DNA of 25,419 bases from a virus. The translations under genes and the position numbers were made by a program. The stretch is from positions 7,099 to 32,517 of IMG/VR virus record IMGVR_UViG_3300003410_000023, one strand, 5' to 3'. Shown here one piece after another: positions 1 to 8,455 of the stretch; the stretch's first letter is position 1; every line of letters begins with the position of its first letter. The notes beneath the pieces are model-generated. The model was not told the origin of the DNA. It was given only the letters and a program-made list of their open reading frames with translations, and searched no databases.

Positions 1-646
1 CAACAACCTCAACTGTATTAACAACATAGGTTCCGAGGAAGATTCCATCAGATATCTGAACCTGGTCCCCGATTTTTATTCCATCAAGCAAGGGGTTGAT
101 TTCCCCGTTATTTGTTAATCTGCTAATTGTAACCTCCCTTAAGTCAGCAATCGAATCCTGTGGAGTACTATATTGTCCAGGTTCTGGTTTTTGTGTGCTT
201 TCAAATAATCCAGAATAGCTAAAGTTCCTAAAGGTAAAAAAGTCCCTGCCGTCGCTATCTGGGATATTTGAATTCGAAGAAGACCCGCCACCAATATCAA
301 ACCTTATAGGGATTGGGAATTCTTCTAATGGTCCGTTAATACCCTCATCCAATATAAATTGGATAGGATTAGTAAAAATAGTCTTAATGCCACCAAAAGC
401 CTCCCCTAGTTTTTTAAACCCCCCGGATAAAGCCTCTTTACCCAGAAATATTGGGGCAAACGAAGAAGCTAGACTTTTCTCAAAAACTCTTATTTGAAGC
501 TTCAGTAAAAGGGAGAATCCTGGTATGTTTGTTGTTGTTAACTTAAACTTAGGATCGCTAATGATTTTTTCGGCAGAAGAGTTTACCCTATTTATGAAAG
601 CATCAATCTCGAAGTCCTCCAGTATTTTATCAGGTAGAACTGCCAT
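1..646 (-). CDS. Baseplate-region protein, unrecognised, 3' end cut off by window edge
   Basis: An open frame starts at an ATG at 646, three bases after the stop of the gp5-like spike gene, and stays open for 215 codons to the edge of the window. The protein begins MAVLPDKILEDFEI. It then has a segment rich in hydrophobic and Lys/Gly residues, a Gly/Ser linker (GGGSSSNSN) near residue 135, and a beta-rich portion with a GDQVQISDG-like stretch near the cut. I do not recognise the family. Its position next to the hub and spike genes in the same direction suggests another baseplate or tail component. The coding call is strong because the frame is long, open and tightly spaced with its neighbour. 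The function is unknown. Confidence 0.8.
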   Translation of the reverse strand, partial: MAVLPDKILEDFEIDAFINRVNSSAEKIISDPKFKLTTTNIPGFSLLLKLQIRVFEKSLASSFAPIFLGKEALSGGFKKLGEAFGGIKTIFTNPIQFILDEGINGPLEEFPIPIRFDIGGGSSSNSNIPDSDGRDFFTFRNFSYSGLFESTQKPEPGQYSTPQDSIADLREVTISRLTNNGEINPLLDGIKIGDQVQISDGIFLGTYVVNTVEVV

Positions 647-649
647 AAG

Positions 650-1324
650 TTATTTCGTTTTGGAGACGTTTGATAGATGGGTTGGATCTGATGGGATGAC
701 TGGTGGGGAAGTAGGTCCTCCTAAATTACCCAAATGTGTATGACTGTTGAAATAAGTCTGGAATGTGTTGCCCTTTATAACAGATTCTATAGCTGCCTCA
801 CCTAATTCAATATTGTTGGAATTTACAATAACCTTATTGTTTTCCATTCTAATTTGATCAGAACCCATCTCGATAACAATCCTTAGTTGACCTCCATCTT
901 GGGTGTCTAACTGAATTTTAGCATCACCGAGGATGAAGTTCATCCCTTTTTTCTGGGTATAGAATATCTTTAGAGGCCCAGGTTCTGCCCCAGTATCATA
1001 TGCGAATGAATGAGCACCCTCATAGGAGTCACTTATTTCCTCCAGCATCTCAGGTGAACTTTCCCACTCTCCGTAATAAACCATTCTGTAATAATTCTGT
1101 CCATCAAATTCAACAGCTACAACAGAACCTATCCTAGGTATGGAAAGTCTACCGTTACCACTACCACCGAAAGAAATACCGTTGACCTGGCTTGCCCATG
1201 GGATATCTTGAACTTCAAGATCATCAAAGAGTCCAAATACTTTAACCTTAGCTCTCCCTTTCTTAAGAGGGTCGTTGATGTCTACTATTTCACCTAAGTA
1301 TATTTTGGGTGGATTATAAGGCAT
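650..1324 (-). CDS. Baseplate central spike protein, gp5/gpV-like OB-fold
   Basis: This 224-aa protein resembles the spike at the tip of contractile tails, which sits under the gp27-type hub. Residues 8-85 look like the gp5/gpV OB-fold: GEIVDINDPLKKGRAKVKVFG, then DIPWASQV, and GSVVAVEFDG further on. Residues 145-190 are short beta-strand repeats, as in a beta-helix stub (IRMENNKVIVNSNNIELG), followed by a His/Gly/Pro-rich end (HTHLGNLGGPTSPP). No lysozyme domain is present, unlike T4 gp5 of about 575 residues, so cell-wall digestion must be supplied elsewhere. The gene lies 12 bases after the 776-aa baseplate gene, in a run with the gp27-like hub. The OB-fold assignment is from family knowledge and the motif match. 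The His residues near the end may bind a metal, but that is inference. Confidence 0.85.
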   Translation of the reverse strand: MPYNPPKIYLGEIVDINDPLKKGRAKVKVFGLFDDLEVQDIPWASQVNGISFGGSGNGRLSIPRIGSVVAVEFDGQNYYRMVYYGEWESSPEMLEEISDSYEGAHSFAYDTGAEPGPLKIFYTQKKGMNFILGDAKIQLDTQDGGQLRIVIEMGSDQIRMENNKVIVNSNNIELGEAAIESVIKGNTFQTYFNSHTHLGNLGGPTSPPVIPSDPTHLSNVSKTK

Positions 1325-1336
1325 TTATTATAGATT

Positions 1337-3667
1337 TTATTGCTCATCGTAATCTTCTGGATTATAGTCACCCAGACTAACATTATATTTATCAGCAGGC
1401 TTTGAGTTCCCTAAATTGAGAGGTTCATCTATAATAAAGTCACCATTAGTAACAGGATATACATTTCCGATTTCACCAGAGGAAGGGTTCCTTCTAACGG
1501 GAGAATAAACCTGTCCAGGAGGCTGTGAGAAAGTATTTTCGGGGGATCTCAATTCACCCCTAGAAGAAACTAGAGAATTTTCTCCATATACTTTGGTATT
1601 TCCAAGAGAATCTGTAGTAAAGTCGCCATTAGTATAAACGTCTTCATTTAACTGCGGATTGTAACTTCTATCAGGTACTCCTAGATCCCTACCTGGATTA
1701 TTCTCATAAACATCACCGGGAGAATCAAATTTATAAGTTCTTTGTGGGGATCCTAAATCTGTTCCTGGAACGTTTCTATAAACATCTCTATCTCCTCCGG
1801 GTTCGGGATAAGCTCTATCAGGACCTCCTAAATCAGATCCTGGTACATTCTCATAAACATCCCCTTCTGGTTCTGGATAAACTCTATCAGGAACACCTAA
1901 ATCTGATCCTGGTACGTTTTCATAAGCATCACCACTTGGATCTGCATAAACACGATCAGGAGCACCCAGATCCGACCCTGGAACATTTTCGTACACATCA
2001 TCATTTACACCAGAATAAACTCTATCAGGAACTCCAAGATCTGCCCCAGGAACTCCACTATAAACATCATCGCTTACACCTGGATATACTCTATCCGGAA
2101 CACCCAAATCAGAACCAGGGACATTTTCATAAGCATCCGCTGGAGGAACTGGTGGATACACTCTCTCCCTCGGTCCACCTTCCCCCATGGTTTGTGGATT
2201 TGGTAGATTACCCTTAAATATATTATCAATGCCAGTTTCAGAAGCCCCATTTAGAAAATTTTCCAAATTATTGAACCCAAAGGATCCATTTTGGCTTGTC
2301 ATTCTTGATAACTGTGACGGATTGAAAGAATAAATGTTCCCAAGGAGAGATTGGTCTATACCACTAAGAACAGGGTCTATAAATTGATTTATCCCTTCAT
2401 TAACCAAGTCAGAAACTGCATTAGAAACTATATTAGTTAAAGCTTGCTGTCCTGCACCTATTATTCCTTCCAAAGATAAAGTATCATCACCCAAAAATTG
2501 GTAGCTGGATCTGTTTTGATCCCACCCATCAGCCAAAACCAAGGGTTTTCTATCCTGCCTTATATTTGGATATTGACTTTTCATTCTAACCTTACCAACA
2601 TGTATCTTGAATGATTGTTTTTCAGGATCCGCTGTACTAGATCCCATATCGGTCTCATTCGTTAGAGGTGTACTATCGCTAAAATCAAACTCACATTGAC
2701 TACATTCATAAACCATGACGGGTTTTATACCACTTTGATCCTGTTGATTTGTGAATGCCTCAAAGTCATTCTGGAGACCTGATCCGCTGAATACATTTCT
2801 AGCAAAAGATGAAAAAGCCCCTCCTCCACCTCCAGGATCAGGTCTTTCAGAACCTAGATTAAATCCATCTACGCTATATTGTCCATTACCCTGGGAATTT
2901 ATGGAGGATCCGGGATTTCTGTTAGTCGTTAATGTTGAAGATAAATTATCAATAGCTGCCAGTGCAGTACTGGAAGCGGTGAGTCTACTAGTCTTAAAGA
3001 AATTTCTGATCTCAGTTACAAATATCCACATTGTAAACTTTCTCATATTCCTTGGTACAAGGTACCTCATATTATCAGCATCGAATGTAGCCTGATTGTA
3101 AAGGTCAGCTAAAGCAGTAATCCTTAAATTAAGAGACTCTAAGCAATTTATGGTTAGTGTTTTATCTTGGGTCCTTTGTGGACTAAAAGAATCAGCCCCA
3201 TCACTATCCTGAAATCCGCTCTTAGATATTTTATCAAGTCTATCTAGACCTTCGATCGACTGGAAAAACCAAGGAGAATTTGTATTTATCTCCTGAAGGA
3301 GTTTTTGGAACTGTCTAATCGCCTGTGCTCTCCTTTGTGTATCACCGCCAGGAAAATTAGCTTCCCTCTCCAATAAATAATTATATGCTGAATAATATGT
3401 TACATCACTTTCTCTTCTTTCATATTGTGGCTGTCCAAAAGGATTACCAAGATTTGTTGCAGCACCAGCACCGTTGGTCAATGTATAATTTTGTGCTCTT
3501 AAAAGAGGACTTGGTGCCCACCCATAGTCCGGGTTTATTGGAAGTATGCCAGGATCAAAAACTATTTTAAATCCTAAATATGTCGGGTCTTCGTTTTTTC
3601 CAGATTCAGATAACTTAAATCCTTTTAAAAATAAATTCCTATTTTTATCTGTTGCTCTAATTCCCAT
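1337..3667 (-). CDS. Baseplate/tail-tube-domain protein with C-terminal Tyr-Pro-Gly repeats
   Basis: This 776-aa protein has two parts. Residues 1 to about 390 look like a tail-tube-type domain of the kind found in T4 gp48/gp54-like tube-baseplate adaptors. They include a YLGFKIVFD start, SPWFFQSIEGLDRL, NCLESLNLRITALADLY and LVPRNMRKFTMWIFVTEIRNF-like segments, and a CSQCEFDF strand. A Gly/Ser-rich linker and a short amphipathic region follow. Residues 510-675 are about seven copies of a 23-residue unit (consensus DVYENVPGSDLGVPDRVY), and the tail is acidic and Tyr/Pro-rich. The gene sits between the gp27-like hub and the gp5-like spike. The tube-fold assignment rests on remembered sequence patterns and is moderately supported. 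The role of the repeats is unknown, and exposed spacer or fibre-binding functions are possible. Confidence 0.7.
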   Translation of the reverse strand: MGIRATDKNRNLFLKGFKLSESGKNEDPTYLGFKIVFDPGILPINPDYGWAPSPLLRAQNYTLTNGAGAATNLGNPFGQPQYERRESDVTYYSAYNYLLEREANFPGGDTQRRAQAIRQFQKLLQEINTNSPWFFQSIEGLDRLDKISKSGFQDSDGADSFSPQRTQDKTLTINCLESLNLRITALADLYNQATFDADNMRYLVPRNMRKFTMWIFVTEIRNFFKTSRLTASSTALAAIDNLSSTLTTNRNPGSSINSQGNGQYSVDGFNLGSERPDPGGGGGAFSSFARNVFSGSGLQNDFEAFTNQQDQSGIKPVMVYECSQCEFDFSDSTPLTNETDMGSSTADPEKQSFKIHVGKVRMKSQYPNIRQDRKPLVLADGWDQNRSSYQFLGDDTLSLEGIIGAGQQALTNIVSNAVSDLVNEGINQFIDPVLSGIDQSLLGNIYSFNPSQLSRMTSQNGSFGFNNLENFLNGASETGIDNIFKGNLPNPQTMGEGGPRERVYPPVPPADAYENVPGSDLGVPDRVYPGVSDDVYSGVPGADLGVPDRVYSGVNDDVYENVPGSDLGAPDRVYADPSGDAYENVPGSDLGVPDRVYPEPEGDVYENVPGSDLGGPDRAYPEPGGDRDVYRNVPGTDLGSPQRTYKFDSPGDVYENNPGRDLGVPDRSYNPQLNEDVYTNGDFTTDSLGNTKVYGENSLVSSRGELRSPENTFSQPPGQVYSPVRRNPSSGEIGNVYPVTNGDFIIDEPLNLGNSKPADKYNVSLGDYNPEDYDEQ
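1643..2138 (-). repeat. In-gene tandem repeat, about 7 units of 69-75 nt
   Basis: Within the 776-aa baseplate gene the sequence encodes about seven successive units matching DVYENVPGSDLGVPDRVY plus a variable 4-7-residue spacer, and then a partial copy (DVYTNGD). The core PGxDLGxPxRxY is kept in every unit while the spacer varies in sequence and length. Units differ by many synonymous changes, so the array is old or held by selection on the protein rather than a fresh DNA duplication. Confidence 0.9.
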
Positions 3668-3691
3668 ATGATGTGGGTTATTTTACTATAT

Positions 3692-5191
3692 TTATCCGGT
3701 AAGTAGATTAATAGGGAAAGACTTAGGAAATGCGCCAGCGCTATTCAAGGTCCATTCTCTCTTATTCAAATAGAGAACCTGGTACATCCCACCAAGTGTT
3801 TCATATTTTACTTCCATAGAGGTTACTATATAAACACCGGAAAGGAATTTATCCAAAACTGGGTTTACATCGCTCTCGGGTTTTTGGTCATTAGAAACTC
3901 CGGTATTTTCTTTTCTCTTACCCTGATCGTTAGCGTATATCAAAACAGGAATTGCCTGACCCCTGTAGATACCACCATAATAACCACTAAGCTGTACTTT
4001 TAAAGTAAATTTCTCCAAATCACCCAGATTAAATTCATTTTGAATTAAAGCTTGTATAAAATTCTCATGGACACCACCACCTGAAGGTGAGTTATTTAAA
4101 GATCCATACCAAGATTTTCTTATCTCCACCTTGTAAAGATCTTCCTTCGGTCTACCCTTTTGCAATACCTGGTTCTCACCCACAGTCTCAGAAGTTCCTG
4201 CTTCTATAGTATAATTTACATATTTTTCTGTTGGTGAGTTATCAGGTACAATAGCCTCGTCATAAAACTGGACCTCTTGGATATACCCATACTTATTGGA
4301 CATATTACCAGATCTAGATAATAGGGTAAAATTGTTTATGAAGAATGGGAGATCCCCAGATCCATTTTGGTTGGTTAGAGCCAAAGGCATTTCTTGCATA
4401 TCCAACTCAGCACCAGAGATAAAAGTATCGTTTGCTTCATCTCCTCCACGAATGACCTTAACCTGTTGGACGTAATCGGTAGCAGTTAGCTGGTTATTCA
4501 GGTTGACAAAGGTCAAGTTGTAATAAGGATCTATCCACAATTTATAGAAGCTCTCATCGTTTTTATAGGCTCTCTCAGCAACCTCATGAACAAAATTGTA
4601 CAAAGAAAAGTTTGGACAAATCCAGGTCATATTATCGGTAAGACCACTGTCATTAGAGGAAAATCCAAGGTTCAAATCCTGCGATGCTTCAAATAAAGCA
4701 TCATAGGATGTCATGTCCCTATATGCTTTAGAAATCTCAGAGTATAGACCGGGAACTCTAGTTTCACCAAGTATAGTGAACCTTATTTTATTTCCCTCAG
4801 GATCTTGTGATTGCGAAGATCTTACACTCAGTATATTAAAATCCATACGGATTGGCTTGTAAACCTCTTCCTTTGATCTAACATACATGGAAATAATATC
4901 GCCATCCTTGGGATAATTCACACTTATAAAAAGAGGATCATCCATAGTAAAACTAACCCTAAGTGTTGGTAGAAAATCAATCTGAGAAAACTCAAAATAA
5001 TCCATGTACCTGTCTACGTAATATCCATTTATAAAAACTACAGGTCTATATGCACCCCAAGATTTATCATCGGTATCACTAAACAAAGGCTGATTCGGAT
5101 TCTCCTGTCCAGATCGGTTAGGAACAACAAGCTCGTCTAGTCGAATACTAGTTTTAGCATAGTTATTTATTACTATTTGTTCAGATGGCAT
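3692..5191 (-). CDS. Baseplate hub protein, gp27 / phage late control D-like
   Basis: This 499-aa protein is probably the trimeric hub that joins the tail tube to the spike. The N-terminal 130 residues are beta-rich (RPVVFINGYYVDRYMDYFEF; LPTLRVSFTMDDP). Residues 188-232 (TWICPNFSLYNFVHEVAERA, then SFYKLWIDPYYNLTFVNL) match the pattern of gp27/gpD/VgrG hub domains, where a short helix precedes strands that read a two-barrel fold. The C-terminal part is again beta-rich, with a Gly-Tyr-rich loop (SGYYGGIYRGQAIPVLIY). It lies between a gp53-like gene and the tube-domain/spike genes, the setting expected for a hub. T4 gp27 is 391 residues, so this copy is longer. The start ATG at 5191 follows the previous stop by five bases. 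Confidence 0.75.
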   Translation of the reverse strand: MPSEQIVINNYAKTSIRLDELVVPNRSGQENPNQPLFSDTDDKSWGAYRPVVFINGYYVDRYMDYFEFSQIDFLPTLRVSFTMDDPLFISVNYPKDGDIISMYVRSKEEVYKPIRMDFNILSVRSSQSQDPEGNKIRFTILGETRVPGLYSEISKAYRDMTSYDALFEASQDLNLGFSSNDSGLTDNMTWICPNFSLYNFVHEVAERAYKNDESFYKLWIDPYYNLTFVNLNNQLTATDYVQQVKVIRGGDEANDTFISGAELDMQEMPLALTNQNGSGDLPFFINNFTLLSRSGNMSNKYGYIQEVQFYDEAIVPDNSPTEKYVNYTIEAGTSETVGENQVLQKGRPKEDLYKVEIRKSWYGSLNNSPSGGGVHENFIQALIQNEFNLGDLEKFTLKVQLSGYYGGIYRGQAIPVLIYANDQGKRKENTGVSNDQKPESDVNPVLDKFLSGVYIVTSMEVKYETLGGMYQVLYLNKREWTLNSAGAFPKSFPINLLTG

Positions 5192-5196
5192 GCCTA

Positions 5197-5781
5197 TTAG
5201 ATGTTAGCGTTTGGATTTGGTACCGCATTACTCACGTCAGGGGCCAGACCTATAACAGAATTAGTTCTAACAGTTTGTCTTTCACCATCTTGCATTACAT
5301 TAGGAGGAAGTATTTGTGGGGTAGGATTTTTAGCCTTAAGTCTTTTAGCTAAGAAATCTTTCCTAGAATCACTAACCTTAAACCTTCTCTGTTCTTGAGA
5401 TTTCCTAAATTGGGAGTTTGGATTATTGTTGGATTCATCTTTTTTTAATAGTGATGCCTTAGTAGAAAACATGCTATCCACAGATTTTGTAGTAGGTGCA
5501 GCAAAAACCTCTCCTACGTCAATAGCAAAGGGATTAGAAATCGAATTAATCTTAAGAAGAGTACCGGTGTAAGCCATATCACCATAAATCTGATAAGCCA
5601 TCGAATCCGGTCTCATTTGGTAATCATCCTTAGTAACAAAATATTTCTTAAATTTCACATCCACATTCACGTAAGAAATACTGGATCTTGCAATATCCCA
5701 TATTCCATAGTTCCGCTGTTGTTGTTCAGAATCTGGATTAAAGATATTTTTATTTTTTGATAATGTGTCTATTCCAAGCAT
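5197..5781 (-). CDS. Baseplate wedge protein, gp53/LysM-like
   Basis: This 194-aa protein has a core at residues 42-96 that fits the gp53-type LysM-like module: KKYFVTKDDYQMRPDSMAYQ, then IYGD, LLKINSISNPFAIDVGEVF. T4 gp53 has the equivalent sequence (PEELANAIYGNPQLYWVLL). In T4, gp53 clamps baseplate wedges to the hub and so holds the baseplate together. The C-terminal 90 residues are polar, Lys/Arg- and Pro-rich and probably extended, with no recognisable domain. The gene is 12 bases after the 656-aa baseplate gene and 5 bases before the gp27-like gene. The match is short, so the call is moderate. A generic LysM peptidoglycan-binding role is the main alternative. Confidence 0.6.
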   Translation of the reverse strand: MLGIDTLSKNKNIFNPDSEQQQRNYGIWDIARSSISYVNVDVKFKKYFVTKDDYQMRPDSMAYQIYGDMAYTGTLLKINSISNPFAIDVGEVFAAPTTKSVDSMFSTKASLLKKDESNNNPNSQFRKSQEQRRFKVSDSRKDFLAKRLKAKNPTPQILPPNVMQDGERQTVRTNSVIGLAPDVSNAVPNPNANI

Positions 5782-5793
5782 AGTAATTAAATT

Positions 5794-7764
5794 TTATGAA
5801 GGTTGTGCTCCCTGTCTAGCAGATATATCATTAGGGCTGTCTGTGGTTGGTGAACCACCTTTAAAATTCTGAACTGTCTGACCGTTACTTAGTCCCTGAC
5901 TGAACGAAGATTGGTTGCTTGCATACGTAGGTATAGTACTCTGGTAAAGCCTTCCGTCGCCTCTATTAAACATGCTTTCGATTTCACCTCTCTCCCGATC
6001 TCTACCATGTTTTAACTTAAATGTTGCTATCACTTCAGTTGGGAAATCGTCGGGACCTAAAACCTCGCTAAATTCTATGTTAACACCCTCACAAATTAAA
6101 TTACCAACCATAGCAATGGGATTCATCGGGTTACCAACAACCATGTGCCATTCTCCAGTAGGAGCTCCTGTTTGTAGGGCCACCGGTAATTGTATATTTT
6201 CTATAAAGTCGTCGGCGAGTGCAAAAGCAAGTATGTTTCCTATTGCAGAATCAGATTCTATCAGATTATTTAAAGAACCAAGATCACTTTTAGCCAATTG
6301 TTTAACAACACTTTGAAGTTCTGCTACTGCTTTTTCTACAGAATTAGCAGATTCTTTAAACTGCTGAGCTTGCGGGTCATTCATAGTAAGACCGTCAGGG
6401 TCAGAAAGATATTTAATAGCTGTTTTCGTCCACTTGATAGGATCAGAATAAAAAGCATTTAATCCCTCATCACCACCGGGAAATCCAATAGCAGGGAATG
6501 TATTATCATATCTAATATCAGGGGTTAAGAAATTACCATAGTTTGTACCAATTGCTAGTAGATTTCCTATTATATCCAACATTGCAGCTTTTGTGTTTAC
6601 CTCGCCAACGGAAGTAAGCTCATAATGGAATTTTAAATCTATCGGGGTTTCAGTAAATGTTAGACCTCTACCTCTAACCCAGGTTCTATCAACAGTATCA
6701 ACAGAAACAAAAATAAAATCAGATAGCGGACCCCCCTCACTAATCATCTTATCCCTGAGAGCAAAGTTAATCTTAGGTATTGTTACCTCCTGTCTCCCAC
6801 CATCGGTTGCAGCAACAGCCAGGTTTGCAACATCACCCATCTTTGCTAATAGTTCACCAGCTCCAGATCCTGCTGCAGCACCAGCAAATGCCCTCCCGAG
6901 TACACTCTTGAAGAACCCCTGGTCAAACCCCTTTTGATACTTTACATCGTCTTGATTTTTCTGATCCCATACTAATCCTGCGCTAAATCCTACAATTTCA
7001 TTGAGAGTATTATCAGTATTTCCACCCCACCAGGTCACAGCCTGAGCAACAGGTCTTCCAGCCCCTTGCTTTTTATAAAGATCACTAGCTAAAAGTTGTT
7101 CCGGTATAGATAGGTTATCTCTCATAGGGGCTGGGAATCTTCTAAGAGTAACCATATAATTGTTTGGTATGGTACCGTAGTATTTACAATATAAAAAATC
7201 TTTCCAGTAATAAGGGGCAGAAGCTCCTCCTATGATAAGAGATTTATTTCCTCTAGTACTGTTATTTGGTGTGGTGTCCTGACTGTCAGTTCCAGCGGTA
7301 GCATCAATTTCGCTTAAAACATCCTGAGTAAGCCTAACTAGTTGACCTGCTGAAGGGTTTTTACTAGCACCCCTTCCGGTAACACTTGAAACTGGGGAAA
7401 TATTACTATTAAATTCCCTATTTTCCGATTTATAATACTCTTGTATGAAGTTATTTTGGTTATTACCAAAAGAATAAAGTAAAAACTGCCCAAATTTGGC
7501 ATCATCAGAATTATAAAAGCCACCATTATAGAAAAGTGTTCTAGCAGTAGGTCCTTTGTTAGGATTAACAGAACCTAGGTTAGACATCCTACCAGTTAGC
7601 TGGGCAGAAGCACTATCCAGCTGTGCTTCTCTGGACCCATAAGTAGCGCTATTAGCAACATTGGAAGGACTTCCACTGCTGTTTCCTAAATGAGAATATT
7701 GTCTTAGTCTATCAGTGAACCCTTGGGTTGCTGATACAGATCCTGTGTTGCTTGAGGTTGACAT
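5794..7764 (-). CDS. Large baseplate / tail-tube-cap protein (gp48/gp54-like, tentative)
   Basis: This 656-aa protein begins with about 75 Ser/Asn/Gly-rich residues of low complexity. Aromatic-rich segments follow (YWKDFLYCKYYGTIPNNYMV then TLRRFPAPM). Residues 310-345 are Ala/Gly-rich, and a beta-rich C-terminal domain starts near residue 537 (EWHMVVGNPMNPIAMVGNLI, then EVLGPDDFPTEVIATFKLKHGRDR). The C-terminal pattern, a GNP-x-NPI strand followed by a PTE-x-x-x-x-F-x-L-x-HGR strand, resembles tail-tube and tube-initiator proteins of contractile systems. Being the first large gene of the baseplate run, it may cap the baseplate where tube assembly starts. The family name is inferred, and another wedge protein is possible. 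The start ATG at 7764 lies inside a TATATAAATG string. Confidence 0.6.
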   Translation of the reverse strand: MSTSSNTGSVSATQGFTDRLRQYSHLGNSSGSPSNVANSATYGSREAQLDSASAQLTGRMSNLGSVNPNKGPTARTLFYNGGFYNSDDAKFGQFLLYSFGNNQNNFIQEYYKSENREFNSNISPVSSVTGRGASKNPSAGQLVRLTQDVLSEIDATAGTDSQDTTPNNSTRGNKSLIIGGASAPYYWKDFLYCKYYGTIPNNYMVTLRRFPAPMRDNLSIPEQLLASDLYKKQGAGRPVAQAVTWWGGNTDNTLNEIVGFSAGLVWDQKNQDDVKYQKGFDQGFFKSVLGRAFAGAAAGSGAGELLAKMGDVANLAVAATDGGRQEVTIPKINFALRDKMISEGGPLSDFIFVSVDTVDRTWVRGRGLTFTETPIDLKFHYELTSVGEVNTKAAMLDIIGNLLAIGTNYGNFLTPDIRYDNTFPAIGFPGGDEGLNAFYSDPIKWTKTAIKYLSDPDGLTMNDPQAQQFKESANSVEKAVAELQSVVKQLAKSDLGSLNNLIESDSAIGNILAFALADDFIENIQLPVALQTGAPTGEWHMVVGNPMNPIAMVGNLICEGVNIEFSEVLGPDDFPTEVIATFKLKHGRDRERGEIESMFNRGDGRLYQSTIPTYASNQSSFSQGLSNGQTVQNFKGGSPTTDSPNDISARQGAQPS

Positions 7765-7785
7765 TTATATAGCCAAGATTTTTTT

Positions 7786-8121
7786 TCACTCTATCTCGAT
7801 CGTAAACTCAAACTCCTCTTCCATTTCTTCGCAGAGAAAATATTCTAAATTTTCTGCAAATTTTTTAGAGATGTTCTTATAGACAACCAAGAGGTCATTA
7901 CATCTTGTACTATATATTCCTTGTGTGATTTTCTTCTGAACTGCGTAATTTATAACAAACTCGGACTCTGGCGATAACTCGTCCATATCATATCCAAGAT
8001 CCCTAATAATCTTGCCTATATCAACAATATAGTAAGTTTTATCAGAGCAGTATTTTCTTTTTGCCTCTTTTAGAGACATAGAGGTAAGTAAAAAAGATAT
8101 TTTTGGTATGTCCTTAGGCAT
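7786..8121 (-). CDS. Small unrecognised protein upstream of the baseplate genes
   Basis: This protein has 111 residues from the ATG at 8121, or 118 from an in-frame ATG at 8142 that adds MKRKPKI. I prefer 8121 because it gives an 8-base overlap with the preceding stop (ATGCCTAA), an arrangement seen at two other junctions in this window. The sequence alternates basic helix (LKEAKRKYCSDKTYYIVDIG) with an acidic C-terminus (EEMEEEFEFTIEIE). No family is recognised. A small acidic-tailed protein just before the baseplate structural genes could be a baseplate assembly chaperone, by analogy with T4 gp26/gp51, but no sequence motif proves it. Confidence 0.75.
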   Translation of the reverse strand: MPKDIPKISFLLTSMSLKEAKRKYCSDKTYYIVDIGKIIRDLGYDMDELSPESEFVINYAVQKKITQGIYSTRCNDLLVVYKNISKKFAENLEYFLCEEMEEEFEFTIEIE

Positions 8122-8455
8122 TATTTTCGGTTTCCGTTTCATCAGAAGCCTGAGGACCTTCCTTTAGTTCATTTAAAAATTCGAATGAACCTGAGTTTAC
8201 TTCCAAATTTTCTTCGACTCCAATCTCATTATTTTCTGAAATTTCCCTGGCTAATCTTTCCTCGGAGGCAATCTCCCTAGATTTCTGAGATTCTATTTGA
8301 TTATTTCTTGTATCTTCCAAATTCTTAAGGTGAATTTGCTTTCCCATTTTCTGGGATCTTCTTATCCTCTCCCTCATCTGGTCAAAGGATTCATTTTTAC
8401 CCAACAGGCCAAATTGTTTGGCCATTTGTCTTCTTTGTCTTCTTGATTGACTCAT
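8114..8455 (-). CDS. Small charge-polarised protein, unrecognised
   Basis: This 113-aa protein has a strongly basic first third (MSQSRRQRRQMAKQFG; MRERIRRSQKMGKQ) and a strongly acidic last third ending DETETENNA. The middle is predicted helical, with many Glu/Arg/Gln residues. Its ATG overlaps the stop of the Nudix gene (ATGA at 8455-8452), so translation is probably coupled. No domain is recognised. A structural or assembly accessory role is only suggested by position, and nucleic-acid contact through the Arg-rich N-terminus is another possibility. Confidence 0.8.
   Translation of the reverse strand: MSQSRRQRRQMAKQFGLLGKNESFDQMRERIRRSQKMGKQIHLKNLEDTRNNQIESQKSREIASEERLAREISENNEIGVEENLEVNSGSFEFLNELKEGPQASDETETENNA

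Noticed and set aside
1744-2217. A 157-aa plus-strand open frame with a repeated His/Leu/Tyr-rich pattern.
   Set aside because: It is the antisense shadow of the Tyr/Pro repeat array in the minus-strand baseplate gene. The apparent repeats come from the real gene's period, and no start signal is visible.
3683-3698. A GATAAATATAG sequence before the 776-aa gene as a possible late promoter.
   Set aside because: It overlaps the stop codon of the hub gene inside a continuous baseplate run and does not match the other boxes well.
7762-7771. A TATATAAATG string on the minus strand at the start of the 656-aa gene, matching the late-promoter-like boxes.
   Set aside because: Its last three bases are the start codon itself, so a promoter here would leave no leader. 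Chance in an AT-rich junction is more likely.
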